In this document: in pieces, positions 9,388-19,188 of the stretch | Numbering within the stretch: the first letter of the stretch is position 1 | How the letters are laid out: each line of letters starts with the position of its first letter | From: CAYZXL01 sp964482435 | GTDB taxonomy: Bacteria > Auribacterota > JABMQX01 | Length of the DNA stretch: 47,965 nucleotides | Direction of reading: 5' to 3' | NCBI GenBank assembly: GCA_964482435.1 | Contig: CAYZXL010000033.1 | Span: forward strand, 1-47,965 | Position numbers and translations under genes: made by a program | Notes under the pieces: model-generated | Told to the model about the DNA's origin: nothing | Databases searched by the model: none | Seen by the model: only the letters and a program-made list of their open reading frames with translations

Positions 9388-10761
9388 GGAATGACCCTTT
9401 CGTGGCCTCGGTCAAAGATAATTGATCCCCCCTGGCAGGTCAACAGCCTCCGCGGCATGCCGCTTGGGTTCTAATTCCAAACCGACCTGTCGCTGCCGAT
9501 GGATCGGAGCCCTGTCTTTGTTGCCAAACTCACAACAGAAACGCGTGGCCCTCGCTGAGAGGTTTTTCGGCCGATGGCGGCACCAGCATCTACGAGAACC
9601 GTGTGCTTCGCTCGGGCTCAGGGCCAAGACACAGTTCATTGTGCCATGGGCCGCCTCACCATCTTCAGGAGTTTACTCACCCGGTTTTCAGGCACTGAGA
9701 ACGTCAACTTTCGATTTTTGCCGCAAGAAGCGGGTTCAGTGAGGGCTTGTCGTCAACTCCGAAAGCGAGGCAGGCTCTTGTTCCACGCGATGGGAAAATC
9801 CTCCGTGATTTCAAACCTCGATGCCCCGGATGTGAGTCGGATAGCGACGGTTCCTGGAAGCTGAGGCGCCTCACAACTACGCTGCTTGTCCGGCAGATTT
9901 CGCCGCCTCAAACAGTGTGTCACCCAGCTGACTCGACCGGTGTTTCCGAACGCTGTTTCGCGTGCCACTCGCTGTTTGAATGACCCCGTCCCTGCGACAT
10001 GCTTGAAGTGCGGCGCCCTTGCGCAAGAAACACCAGGTGGGTGGAGCATAGTTTACTATCTGTGCGATCGTTGCACGCACGAAGGTTATCACGTAGGTCG
10101 GGTTTTTGGGCCGCACGTGGCCGGCTTCTACTCAGAAGGCTGCCTCCGAAAATACTCCGTGTGTCCTGTCCACCGCAAACTGTGTGGCGACTCGGGCTGT
10201 CGAAAAAACCTGATTCTGGCAGTGGCAGGAACAGCCAAGAGTGGCTCAGTTCGATAGAGGGATGCGACGGATTGAACCCCACAGAGCAATCAGAAAAAAA
10301 GTCTTGACATTCTGAACCCCGCGCGATTGGATAAGCGCTAAAGAAGGTGCGCGGAACGCATTTCCGAGACCCAAGGAACGCCCCAACTTGGTGATGTGCT
10401 TGGCTGCCGCGTGTGTCACGCGAGGGAAGATTTCCTTCGGGGGGAGTCCAATCATGTGGCCATACGAGAAACATGGGATCTTCGGTCTCTCTGGCCGTGC
10501 CAACCCATATTCACTTGCGAAAACGCTCTACCCAGTCGAAGCGGCTGCCTCCCGTTTCGAATCGCCTCCCATAACGGACTACCTTCGCAGATCAACCACA
10601 GGATTGCAGATAAAAGGCAAACCCTGCGCTGAAGCGCGGGTCCCTTTCAGCAGTTTCTCTCCAAAGGAGGAGTCTGCGACTGAATGCGCGTACCAAAAGT
10701 CGCTGCTTAGCGCGAGCCGAGGAAGTTGTTGGAGTACAGAATACAATGCAGGGGTACTCAC
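9388..10761. other. Long non-coding or decayed region
   Basis: Open frames of 90-180 codons exist on both strands but overlap each other, have no recognisable family and lack good ribosome sites. The region contains one copy of a ~115-bp repeat (9940-10056). A perfect -35 hexamer TTGACA occurs at 10304-10309, but no convincing -10 follows at 16-18 bases. The last 20 bases carry AGGGG eight bases before the ATG at 10762. Confidence 0.5.
9940..10056 (+). repeat. Dispersed ~115-bp repeat, copy A
   Basis: Roughly four-fifths identical by eye to 13001-13114, with shared blocks such as GCTGTTTCGCGTG, CCAGGTGGG and GGAGCATAGTT. The ends are imperfect inverted repeats (ACC-G-GTTTC against GAAAC-C-GGT). 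It lies outside any recognised gene. It looks like a small non-autonomous element or old repeat, not a coding remnant, although this is not proven. Confidence 0.6.
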
Positions 10762-11241
10762 ATGAGAAACGGGAATTGGTTATCCGCTTCGGTCACAACG
10801 GCGGTGGTTATCCTGCTGGGCTGGAGCGAAGTCTTTCCGGTTGCCGTAGTTGCCGCGACCATGCCCGATCTTGTGCCGACGGCTTTCACGGTGCCTGCTT
10901 CGGTGGGGGCAGGGTATTGGATTGAAACATCGTGGACAGTGGAAAACCAGGGGGATGGGGAGGCACAGCCTTACTGGTACGACTTTGTCTACTTTTCCAC
11001 GGACAACGTATGGGACAACCAGGACACAGAACTCCCGGGGTTCATGCGGACTGACGCGTTGGCAGTGGGGGCGAGCTACAGCCAGACGCGGCGTTCGTGG
11101 CTGCCTCAGGTTCCAGCGGGCACCTACTATCTGATGGTCAGGATTGACAGGGGCAACTCCGTTTACGAGTCCAATGAGGCGAACAACGAGGCGCATCACT
11201 CCATTGAGGTTCGGCTTCCTGGTGCTGTCGACACTCCGTGA
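10762..11241 (+). CDS. Secreted CARDB-domain protein, 5' part of a TGA-interrupted gene
   Basis: A 159-residue frame with a signal peptide (about 1-32, hydrophobic 'VTTAVVILLGW' core) and one CARDB-type adhesion domain: 'PDLVPTAFTVP' at the start, 'WTVENQGDGEA' in the middle, 'ADALAVGAS'-like turn, and 'VYESNEANNEAHHSIEV' at the end. CARDB is an Ig-like fold found in bacterial surface proteins. The ATG has AGGGG eight bases upstream. The frame ends at a TGA (11239-11241) and continues open in the same frame straight into a WD40 propeller, so this is probably the front of one longer surface protein (see next entry). Confidence 0.7.
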   Translation: MRNGNWLSASVTTAVVILLGWSEVFPVAVVAATMPDLVPTAFTVPASVGAGYWIETSWTVENQGDGEAQPYWYDFVYFSTDNVWDNQDTELPGFMRTDALAVGASYSQTRRSWLPQVPAGTYYLMVRIDRGNSVYESNEANNEAHHSIEVRLPGAVDTP

Positions 11242-11271
11242 CGCACACTTGACACCGGGGAAGGGGTAAAT

Positions 11272-12891
11272 TTGGGAAGTCTTGACTTTTCGCCCGAGGG
11301 TGTTCGCCTTGTGGCGGCCGGCGGCCGTCGCGCTTTCATATGGGATATACAGACAAGTAAGCTTCGTGGCCGGTTCACGGAGCATACGGGGCAGATTGAC
11401 ACGGTTGATTTTTCGCCCGCTGGCGACCAGGTTCTGTCGGGAGCCCAGGATGGCACGTCGCGGATTTGGGATGCCCTGACTCGCCAGCAGATCCGAAGTT
11501 TTCCTTCGGCGACCGGTCAGACCAATCCTGCGGTTTGGTCACCTGACGCGAGCAGGGTTTTCGCAGGCAGTGGACTGAATCTTCCATGCCTCTGGGATGC
11601 TCTCACTGGCGAGGAACTGCGTACCTTCCCTGGTCACTCCGGCGCAGTCAAGACGGTGGCGATGTCATCCGATGGGACGAAGGCGATCACGGGGAGCTCG
11701 GACAAAACCGCGATCGTATGGAACACGAAGACAGCCGATCGCCTCCTTACGTTTTCACGACATATTAGTGCTATTAACTCGGTTGCCTTCTCACGGGACG
11801 GCACGCAGGCGCTCACGGCTTCCGATGACTTGGCGATCCGTGTCTGGGATGCCGTTTCCGGCAGTCAGGCAGCCGTATTTATCCAAAGCAACCAGGTTCT
11901 GTCGGCGGTTCTTTCGCCCGACGCAAAATACGTCGTCTCCTGCGGCTTGCCCACTGCCGGTGTCGCCTATCTGTGGGAGGTATCCTCTGGCGCGCTGGTA
12001 CGCACCTTCTCACAGGGCGATCAAACACGGATTAGTGGAGTTTCCATGTCACCCGACAGAACCTTGATAGCGACCAGCCATTCGGACGGACGTGTGCGGC
12101 TCTGGCAATCTGGCCTGGAGGCCATTCCGCTGCATCCGATCACGCCCTTGGCTGTGGGCTCAGAATTGCCACTCAGCCTTCGGTCTCTCGGCCTCGACTA
12201 TTTCGAGATTGACATTGAAGCGGGACGGAATCTTCTCATCGCGCTTGGTGCCGGCGGACAGGCGCCGCAGACTACCGACCCAGCAGTCCGCATCTTTGTT
12301 CGGAGAGGAGGTCTCCCATCGCTCTATGATTACGACTACTTTGCCCAGGCACCAGTCTCGGACCTTCGTGCGGAGATACCGATTGCGGCGACCACAGGGG
12401 GAAAGTACTTCGTCCTCATCTCGTCGCCTTACGTGCCGGAGGGCTCAGTTGATACCACCATCCGGGCAGACTATGTCGGTTTTCACATTACCAGTATATC
12501 GCCCAACAGCGGCGGGAACACAGGGAGCACCACGACTCAGATTCGGGGTACAGGGTTTACGGCGGACACCATCGCGAAATTGGTGGCGGCCGGTGGGGGA
12601 CAAATCCCGAGCGAGCCTCCGACATTGGTCAACCCTGGTGAGGTGTTCGTCACGTTTAATTTAACTGGCGCCGCACTCGGGCGTTACGACGTCCAGATTG
12701 AGAAGTCCGGGCAAGCCCCCATCTCTCTGCAGAATGCCCTTGAGGTCACAGGTGGCATCGGCGGCCGGCTTGAAACCCGTTTGGTGACTCCTACGGCGGT
12801 CCGTCCTCAACGCTATTCGACGGTATGGCTCGAGTACGCCAACGTCGGTGCGAGGATCGAGAGTTCCCGGACGATAAGACGTGTCCTCTAA
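11272..12891 (+). pseudogene. WD40 beta-propeller / IPT-TIG protein, 3' part of a TGA-interrupted gene
   Basis: Read from a TTG this gives 539 residues. The first ~275 hold WD40 blades ('FSPEG-RLVAAGGRR-AFIWD', 'FSPAGDQVLSGAQDGTSRIWD', 'SSDGTKAITGSSDKTAIVWN' and more). Then comes a carboxy part with an IPT/TIG-like domain ('SISPNSGGNTGSTTTQIRGTGF', near 408-490) and the start of another Ig-like domain that breaks off at the stop. The blade pattern begins before the TTG: the ten codons between the upstream TGA and this TTG read RTLDTGEGVN, a normal blade start, in the same frame as the CARDB gene. The ancestral protein was therefore probably signal peptide-CARDB-WD40-TIG. AAGGGG lies five bases before the TTG, so re-initiation is possible. 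The carboxy end also looks truncated. Confidence 0.65.
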
Positions 12892-13216
12892 CCACTGAAA
12901 ATCGGAGCCCCGGACCCATAACACGTGGCACGTTCGTAACAAGCGATCAAATCGCGGATTAGGAAGCTGCAAAAGAGAATTCCGCCATTATGCTCCACCA
13001 GTGTTTCGGAATGCTGTTTCGCGTGTCACCCGCCATCTGAATGAGCACGTCCCCGCGGCATGTTTGAGGTGTGGCAGCCTAAACCAGAAACGCCAGGTGG
13101 GCGGAGCATAGTTGCGTTTTTCTCGCTTTTGGGACTATGGGCCTGCATAGTCGCCTTTCTTGTGTTCACTGGGGGATGGTAGTCGCAAGTACTTGTTGGC
13201 TGACCGGCGTATGTAG
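12892..13216. other. Intergenic region with repeat copy B and a hairpin
   Basis: No gene is supported. It carries the second copy of the ~115-bp repeat and a perfect inverted repeat GACTATG/CATAGTC (13133-13152) with a six-base loop. The IS66 remnant begins directly after an in-frame TAG at 13214-13216. Confidence 0.5.
12988..13114 (+). repeat. Dispersed ~115-bp repeat, copy B
   Basis: Diverged copy of 9940-10056. Here the terminal inverted repeat is longer: the left edge begins ATTATGCTCCACC and the right edge, read on the other strand, gives CTATGCTCCGCCCACC, both followed by a GTTTC block. Such ends suggest a small palindromic mobile or structured element. The two copies bracket the interrupted CARDB-WD40 gene. 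Confidence 0.6.
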
Positions 13217-13541
13217 TTGGTCAAGGAGAATTGGGATGCCCTGACCCGCTACTGCGAGGACGGAGACCTGGAGATCGACCAGAACGGAGCCGAGCGCAGC
13301 CTGAGGGGAGTTGCCGTCGGACCAAAAAAACTGGTCGTTCTACGGCAGCGATAAAGGCAGGCGAACCGCCGCCATCCTCACCAGCTTCCTCACCACCTGC
13401 AAGCGACTCCAGACCGATCCGCTCGGCTACCTCCACGACGTCTTCCAGCGCCTCAGCGCTCATCCTGTTAACCGCCTCGACGACCTCCTCCCCGACCACT
13501 GGAAAGCCGCTCAAAACGCCACCCGCAACCTCCCCGCCTGA
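13217..13541 (+). pseudogene. IS66-family transposase, carboxy-terminal remnant with frameshift
   Basis: Only the last ~105 residues remain. The first frame reads 'LVKENWDALTRYCEDGDLEIDQNGAERSLRGVAVGPK' in pieces, matching the end of the IS66 DDE domain with its 'N-AER-LRG-A-G-KNW' motif. A run of seven As (13324-13330) shifts the frame by one; after it the text resumes as NWSFYGSDKGRRTA and continues to the typical IS66 end 'HPVNRLDDLLPDHWKA'. The 5' two-thirds of the gene and the accessory IS66 genes are absent, so it is inactive. It marks past transposition next to the tail end of the injection locus. Confidence 0.8.
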
Positions 13542-13756
13542 TCCGCCAAAACCCAAAATCTGTGCCAGCCCCCACCTGTGTCTACCGAACGGTTACCATA
13601 GGGAGCGTTCGCATGGGAGCGCTGTTGTGGCTGTTCTTGTCAGAGCTTCGATCTCCCATTGGCGTGATGGCAGCGACCGCCCCGCGCAAGACCCGACGCG
13701 GAGACTTTCGAGCTGAGCGGGGGCTAAGACAGCCGATCTAATGTGACGGGGAGGTA
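13542..13756. other. Short intergenic region at the 3' end of the eCIS operon
   Basis: Lies between the IS66 remnant and the stop of the last eCIS gene (minus strand). No recognisable terminator with a T-run was found on the minus strand, and nothing else stands out. Confidence 0.4.
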
Positions 13757-14512
13757 TTATTCGATCGTTGGGCGACCCAATCTCGTTTCCCCATGGCTTA
13801 TGAGGATTCGCCTGCGTCGCCTGCAACCCTCAAGCTCCGTTTCAACGGCCTCGGCCGCGGCCTCACCAAGGGTACGGCTTGTGGGAAGCCCGCTGGCGTC
13901 CACGTGGGCGTCAATGACTTCGATCCCTCCCGATTCGCGGGTGACGTTCCGAGAGGTGTGAAGCGTATTGCCTTTCTCGTCAATGACTTCGAGGCGCATC
14001 TCAGGGGTTTCGGGCAACTCCCTGAAAGCCTCGTCGCTGTGTACGATGCGGTAGTACCCCAGCTCATCAGTGCGGGCAGTGGCTGTCAGGCCAGGGAGTC
14101 CGCCAGCAGCGGCGACAGCTCTGACCTCCACGTTCGGGAGAGGCATTCTGGTGTCCTTATCCACGATGCGCCCGGTAATCACAGACACGCCCTCTTCGGG
14201 TTTGTGCGTCTCGGCCCGTCTGGCTTCAGCCATTGCCTCGAGCCATTCCTGGCGGAGAGCTACAGCTCGCTCCAGGGCCTCGGCACGCTCCTTAACCTCA
14301 GCTTCGTGCTGCTGGCGCGCCTTTTCCAGCTCCGCTCTGAGCTGTTTGGCTGCCCCCTTGAGGAGGCTCGCCGTATTGTTGAGGCGGGCGAGGCGGCGGA
14401 TGTCCTCAAGCGACTTGATCTCGGGAGCACGCTGTTGCAGTTCTTGCAGGTCCTGAGCCAGCTTCTTGGCCAGCTCACTGAGGTTGATGATTTGATCCTG
14501 ATTGTCTGGCAT
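13757..14512 (-). CDS. Coiled-coil plus carboxypeptidase regulatory-like domain protein
   Basis: A 251-residue protein at the end of the eCIS gene run. Residues ~10-105 are a long, charged helical region with heptad character (many E, K, R, L, A). Residues ~110-175 resemble a carboxypeptidase-regulatory-like (CarboxypepD_reg) beta-sandwich: 'GRIVDKDTRMPLPNVEVRAV' in the family pattern, then 'ARTDELGYYRI'. The rest is polar and ends in an Arg-rich patch. The start MPDNQ is chosen because GGAGG sits five bases before it; the earlier in-frame start has no such site. It follows the giant beta-helix gene by 26 bases. A stalk or adaptor role for the beta-helix fibre is a guess; no enzymatic motif is present. 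Confidence 0.65.
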   Translation of the reverse strand: MPDNQDQIINLSELAKKLAQDLQELQQRAPEIKSLEDIRRLARLNNTASLLKGAAKQLRAELEKARQQHEAEVKERAEALERAVALRQEWLEAMAEARRAETHKPEEGVSVITGRIVDKDTRMPLPNVEVRAVAAAGGLPGLTATARTDELGYYRIVHSDEAFRELPETPEMRLEVIDEKGNTLHTSRNVTRESGGIEVIDAHVDASGLPTSRTLGEAAAEAVETELEGCRRRRRILISHGETRLGRPTIE

Positions 14513-14538
14513 AGAAACCTCCATCGCTGAATGATAGC

Positions 14539-17500
14539 TTATGGGACGTTATGTTCAACCTTGAGGGCTGCGATCCCAGTCGGCAGGGAGGGCGCCTGCG
14601 TGCAAGCGTTGCCAATGATAGCTCCGCTGGTCATATTTGATACGCATAGTTGGTCAAGAAGGTTATGGCTGATTACGCCACGTCCGATATGGTCGATGAC
14701 TACCGCGGCCTTACCTCCCGCCCGTGCGTGGTTGCCGGAAAAAATCAACTCATTCAGGTTTTCCAGTCTGAACCCATAGATGTAACTGGCCTCAAGAATT
14801 TGTGTTGCGCGGAAGCGGTTGTCCTGCACACTGGCCCATGTGCCCAAGGGCGATATGACTGTGCAGGGAGTTTCCGCGGAGACAGCGGTGCGGGCGGCAG
14901 CATAGCCGTACAGGGCTGCTACCAGGGGCTGAGGGGGAGAGAGGGGCACGCGGTCCTTGGTTACGAGGTTCAGGAGTTCCAATCCGACGCCCCCTCCTAT
15001 CACCCATATATCGTTGTCGTGGATGGCCACCTGGCCAAGTACATGGGAAAGCCGAACTGCTCCGTTCGTGGCCCGTCCAGTCGAGAGCGCGGCCGGTGGC
15101 GGGGCGACGAAATCCAGACGGGTTTCGACAGGGGGCGCGCCTTCTTCACCATGGTGAAGAAGATGGTTGCCAGCCAGGGTCAAATCGAGGACTAATTCCA
15201 GATCGATTGCGAATACATACACTTTGTCCTTGACGTTGCCGCAGAAGCTGATGCGATTGTTGAGGATGCGACAAAGGGCGGCGTTGCGCACCACCAAAGC
15301 TCCTTCTGTGGGAGCGAAAGAAACGAGCTCGGCTCTGGTGCAGCAGTCCGCAATATGATTGCCCTCAATGTCAACGCCGATGGCGAGAGCCTCCTCGTCA
15401 ATGAGTATGCCGGCACCGGCCATGCCGCGTATCTGGTTGTGGCGAATCTTCAAATCGGACAAGCCCTCGCGTACACCGGCAATCCCGGCGATTTCGATGC
15501 CGTGGGCAGTTCCACGGACGACTTCGTTGTTGTCAATCAGGGTCTCGGTGATTCCCAGCAGGGGATCGAGATCCAGGCCCGGGAGGAACAGGTTGGCCAG
15601 CCGAATTAAGAAAGCTATGGCCCAGATGGGGGTGCCTTCATCGTCCCAGAACCGAATGCCACCGCGTGCCCATGTTTCCGGGTTCACGTCAGCGGGCACC
15701 AGGACATGATTACCGACGATGCGGCAGCCGGCTCCCTTGACCCAGATGCCGTAGGTGTCCACGTAAGTCCGAAGAAGCCCAACAAGGGCCGGGAGTGATT
15801 CGCCTACAGATTCCAGGTCCAGCGTGCGGAAGCCAAGAGCGACCTTCGCGCTTGCCTCCCCCACGCGGGCATCGGTGGTGCGGAGACCTATGCGGTTAAG
15901 GACGTCGGCGGCACCAGCACGGACCCTCCGATCGGCGCGCAGGGTTTCATCGGCTACTATGCCTTTGCCGACGAGCGTCATGCCCCTCGGTGAGCCTTCG
16001 AGGATGGGCGTGGCGAGAGGTGCAGTCAGTTTGACTTCAGCCAGCGCGTCTGTGATGCTCCGAATCTCCTGGTAGGAGGCGGGACTTTCCTGGAGGGTGA
16101 CGTGATTGTTGAGGATAGCAAGTTCAAACAGGTTGGACTCGATCGCGGTAAGCATGCTGTGCACGCTGTTGGCTTCGATGCGATAGTCTCCTTCCAGGAA
16201 CGCTTCCGACCTCTTGGCCCATTGGCTCAGGAGTGACGAGAGGGTGGTCAACAGGTCCAGCACAGGCCCCTTAGGCGTGTCGGGCACACTCTGCGTTACG
16301 GCGGTCCTGAGTGCCGGGAGAATATTTTCCAGGAGGGCCTTGAACAGATACCGCCATAGAGCGACGACCAGGTGGGGATTGACGGCATGCTGATGCGATT
16401 TGACGCACACCGCCTGCCCGGTCACAGTGTGAACCCGGTTGTGGACAACCCGCATCCCGCCGAGAGGGAGAAAGTCGGTCAGGTGGACGCCACGGGCGGT
16501 GCCCTCAATGTCATTGTCATTCAATGCCAGGGCTATAATTGGCATGGGGAGTCCGACCTGGAGCTTGTTGAGCGCAGGATAAAGGAACTGTGCGACCACA
16601 GAGAGCGCGGGGAATTTGAGGCTGCACGCGTCGAGCAACTGCTGCAGGGAGTCACGGAGGTCCGGCAGCTTGAGGAAGCGAACGGTTTCTTCCAGCAGCA
16701 TCCATAGCGCCTGCCGCCTACAGTCGTCATTATCGGCGAGGCCATAAGCGCGGACCAGCTCAGTGAGATAGGGGGCAAAGGCCCGGACGGCCTCGGTGGG
16801 CGCCAGGTTTTGCAGTCCGGTTGCTGCGCGGACAACGTTGTCTTCGATTTGCGCGCGGTAGCTTCCAGCGAACGAGAAGGCAACGCCCACCTCGCCCTCG
16901 CAGCGCACCTGGTTGCTGCTCAACTGGGTATCATGGAGCCAGAAGGCATGTATTCCCCGTTGGCTTGCCTCGACGGCATTGCCCGTGACGGTGCCGCGTA
17001 TAAGAAACCACATGTCCAACCCCCGGGACCCCAGAAGGCGACAATTGCGAACGCTGCCATCGCGCCACAGAAATCCTTTCAGGGCCGTGCCCGTCTGTGT
17101 GCTGGCCGTAGCGGACATCGCTTCGTCGAAGGCCGCAAGCAGCTTTGTGCGGGACGGCAGGTCGCTCAGGTTGTCGGTCTGGAGCTCGCACAAACGCTTC
17201 ATCTGATTCCCGTCAAGGAACTCTATCTGGGATTGTTCGAGGTGCCACCGGTCCGCTTTGAGCAACCAGATGCCCCATTTACCGTACCGAATCTGGCTGC
17301 GATGCAAATGCAGCGACTCAACGCCGTCACCGTAGCTGACGGGAGAGACCAGGTCGCCTGACTTTGGGTTCGGCAGTTTATCGCCGAAGAGACAGACGAT
17401 GCCCGTTTGGGCTGCCATGCGGCAGTCCTCTATAAGCACATCTTCGGCATGCGCGAGCCGCAGTGCACAATTGAGGCCTGTACTATCACCGGGCGCTGAG

Positions 17501-19173
17501 CGGTTGAGCAGGCTCAGGCTGCGGAGGGAGATGGTCCGATTGCGCTTCAGCTCCGGACGCGTGATAATCAATGCTGGGAGGCCGTCGCCGAGCACGAACA
17601 TGTGCTCAAGCGAGACGCGTGTGCAGTCGCTCAGGACGATACCGCCACGCCCGTCGCCGTCCACGCCCCGCAGATGCAGGAGTGTGGCGGTGCTCTCGCC
17701 GCATATGGTGAGGTTGCGCGCCTTGCGCAACAGGAGAGGACCGTCCACCTGATGCAGGCCCCTGCAAAGGGAGACACAACCGCCACCGGCAGCAATGACC
17801 GTGTCCACGGCCTGCTGCACATCCTCACCTGGTTGCACCGCGACGCAGCACCCGCGGGGCCTGACTTTGGTCAGAGGAGGGAAAAGAGGTCGGCAGTCGC
17901 TCAAAAGTTCAAACTCGCGGGACTGCGTCCCGCTGATGGCTAATCTCACCAAAGCGAGGCCGCAGTAGTGATGCTTGATCCCGTGAGGTGGTTGGAAGTC
18001 AGGCTCGTCCCCCGTCTTTGGCCACAGGATGTCGCCCAGTTGAGTGCGAGCCGGGATCAACCAGTAATCGCCGGTCTGGAATGAGCAGCCGGGCTCGAAC
18101 GAGACCTGAACGCCGTCCTCCAATGTAACCCATTGGCCTGCCACAACCTTGATGGCACCATCGGTGGCGAGAGGGGTATCTGGAGTGTCCTTGTGGTCCC
18201 AGCGGCGAACCTTACGGTGTCCTTCATCTTTGTGGCTGGAAACGTCCTTGCTGAGTGTGATGCTTCGTTCGGCCTCGTCAATGCCGTCCGGGGCGATCTG
18301 AGCGAGGGTGCCCGGCTGGCCTTTGAGCTCGGTTTCGTCGTCCAAAACCTCGACCCAGTCTCCGACTCGGAGTGTCAGGACCTCGTCGCGGCCCAATCGC
18401 TCAAGTGTGACTTTGGTCACGCTTATATTGTTAATTGGGAAGACGACGGAGCCGTTGTCACGGGACCATTTGAAGGTGGCATCGCCTGCCTTGCCTTTCT
18501 TGTGAATCTCGACCCGGTAGAGGCGGTTTTCGGGGCCCCGGTAGCCCGCACCGGGCGGTATGACGCAAGGTTCCTCACTTTCCTCGGCCAGCTCCACGCG
18601 GGCGGAAAGCTTGGCGGCGCTGACGGCGTCCTTGGGTACCCAGCAGGGGCAAAAGGGGGCACAGTCAGGGTTAGCAGGGTCAACCAGATTGCTGACGTTC
18701 TCGAGCCTGACCTGCCATATTGTCTTGATGCGTGTGGTGGTGTCGGGGCCGCCCAGGGCGACCTCTTTGATCTCAGGATCTTCGATCGCGGTGATGTGGC
18801 GCTCCCAGACATCAATGTAAGCTAAATATACCCCGGCGACTGTGGGCAAATCAAAACCGGGCAAGTGCTCCTGTTCCGTGAGCAGGACGGGGTCCGTCCG
18901 GTCGTTGACGCAAAGGATGCCATCCACATAGATGCGTCCGGGAGAGATGGTGAGATTGCCCCCATCGGACGTGACCTGAATCTTGAACCCGTTGCTGTCC
19001 AGGGGGACTCCGCAAAGGCCGATGACGTCTTTCCTTTCCGTTGCGGTGAGATACTTCTGGATGTCAACGTACTCATTCCAATCGGCATCCAGGTCAACCC
19101 GGCCCTGCTGCTTGAGTACTCCAGTGTACTGCTTTCTGGAATCGTCAGTGAATCGGGTGAAATCGCCTTTCAT
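14539..19173 (-). CDS. DUF6519 and right-handed beta-helix giant baseplate/fibre protein
   Basis: A 1544-residue protein. The amino terminus ('MKGDFTRFTDDSRKQYTGVL', then 'QQGRVDLDADWNE') is the DUF6519 signature often seen in the baseplate region of eCIS and phage-like loci. After about residue 440 it becomes a Cys-containing parallel beta-helix ('GEDVQQAVDTVIAAGGGCVSL', then many short 'I--N-I' rungs such as 'ILNNRISFCGN'). Helical inserts are present around 660-900 and 1000-1120. Likely a peripheral baseplate plate, tail fibre or receptor-recognition element on the outside of the particle. The ATG start is preferred over an upstream TTG because GGGAGG lies seven bases before it. It directly follows the tail-protein-I gene (stop at 19189). 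Confidence 0.8.
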   Translation of the reverse strand: MKGDFTRFTDDSRKQYTGVLKQQGRVDLDADWNEYVDIQKYLTATERKDVIGLCGVPLDSNGFKIQVTSDGGNLTISPGRIYVDGILCVNDRTDPVLLTEQEHLPGFDLPTVAGVYLAYIDVWERHITAIEDPEIKEVALGGPDTTTRIKTIWQVRLENVSNLVDPANPDCAPFCPCWVPKDAVSAAKLSARVELAEESEEPCVIPPGAGYRGPENRLYRVEIHKKGKAGDATFKWSRDNGSVVFPINNISVTKVTLERLGRDEVLTLRVGDWVEVLDDETELKGQPGTLAQIAPDGIDEAERSITLSKDVSSHKDEGHRKVRRWDHKDTPDTPLATDGAIKVVAGQWVTLEDGVQVSFEPGCSFQTGDYWLIPARTQLGDILWPKTGDEPDFQPPHGIKHHYCGLALVRLAISGTQSREFELLSDCRPLFPPLTKVRPRGCCVAVQPGEDVQQAVDTVIAAGGGCVSLCRGLHQVDGPLLLRKARNLTICGESTATLLHLRGVDGDGRGGIVLSDCTRVSLEHMFVLGDGLPALIITRPELKRNRTISLRSLSLLNRSAPGDSTGLNCALRLAHAEDVLIEDCRMAAQTGIVCLFGDKLPNPKSGDLVSPVSYGDGVESLHLHRSQIRYGKWGIWLLKADRWHLEQSQIEFLDGNQMKRLCELQTDNLSDLPSRTKLLAAFDEAMSATASTQTGTALKGFLWRDGSVRNCRLLGSRGLDMWFLIRGTVTGNAVEASQRGIHAFWLHDTQLSSNQVRCEGEVGVAFSFAGSYRAQIEDNVVRAATGLQNLAPTEAVRAFAPYLTELVRAYGLADNDDCRRQALWMLLEETVRFLKLPDLRDSLQQLLDACSLKFPALSVVAQFLYPALNKLQVGLPMPIIALALNDNDIEGTARGVHLTDFLPLGGMRVVHNRVHTVTGQAVCVKSHQHAVNPHLVVALWRYLFKALLENILPALRTAVTQSVPDTPKGPVLDLLTTLSSLLSQWAKRSEAFLEGDYRIEANSVHSMLTAIESNLFELAILNNHVTLQESPASYQEIRSITDALAEVKLTAPLATPILEGSPRGMTLVGKGIVADETLRADRRVRAGAADVLNRIGLRTTDARVGEASAKVALGFRTLDLESVGESLPALVGLLRTYVDTYGIWVKGAGCRIVGNHVLVPADVNPETWARGGIRFWDDEGTPIWAIAFLIRLANLFLPGLDLDPLLGITETLIDNNEVVRGTAHGIEIAGIAGVREGLSDLKIRHNQIRGMAGAGILIDEEALAIGVDIEGNHIADCCTRAELVSFAPTEGALVVRNAALCRILNNRISFCGNVKDKVYVFAIDLELVLDLTLAGNHLLHHGEEGAPPVETRLDFVAPPPAALSTGRATNGAVRLSHVLGQVAIHDNDIWVIGGGVGLELLNLVTKDRVPLSPPQPLVAALYGYAAARTAVSAETPCTVISPLGTWASVQDNRFRATQILEASYIYGFRLENLNELIFSGNHARAGGKAAVVIDHIGRGVISHNLLDQLCVSNMTSGAIIGNACTQAPSLPTGIAALKVEHNVP

Positions 19174-19188
19174 CGTATTGCCTCCCAA

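Noticed and set aside
10304..10332. Promoter from a perfect TTGACA
   Set aside because: No acceptable -10 at 16-18 bases and no gene directly downstream.
9920..10474. Open frames of about 120-180 codons on both strands
   Set aside because: Mutually overlapping, cover the non-coding repeat, have no family pattern or good start.
13133..13152. Terminator hairpin after the WD40 gene
   Set aside because: Perfect stem but no T-run on either strand, and it lies more than 200 bases from the stop.
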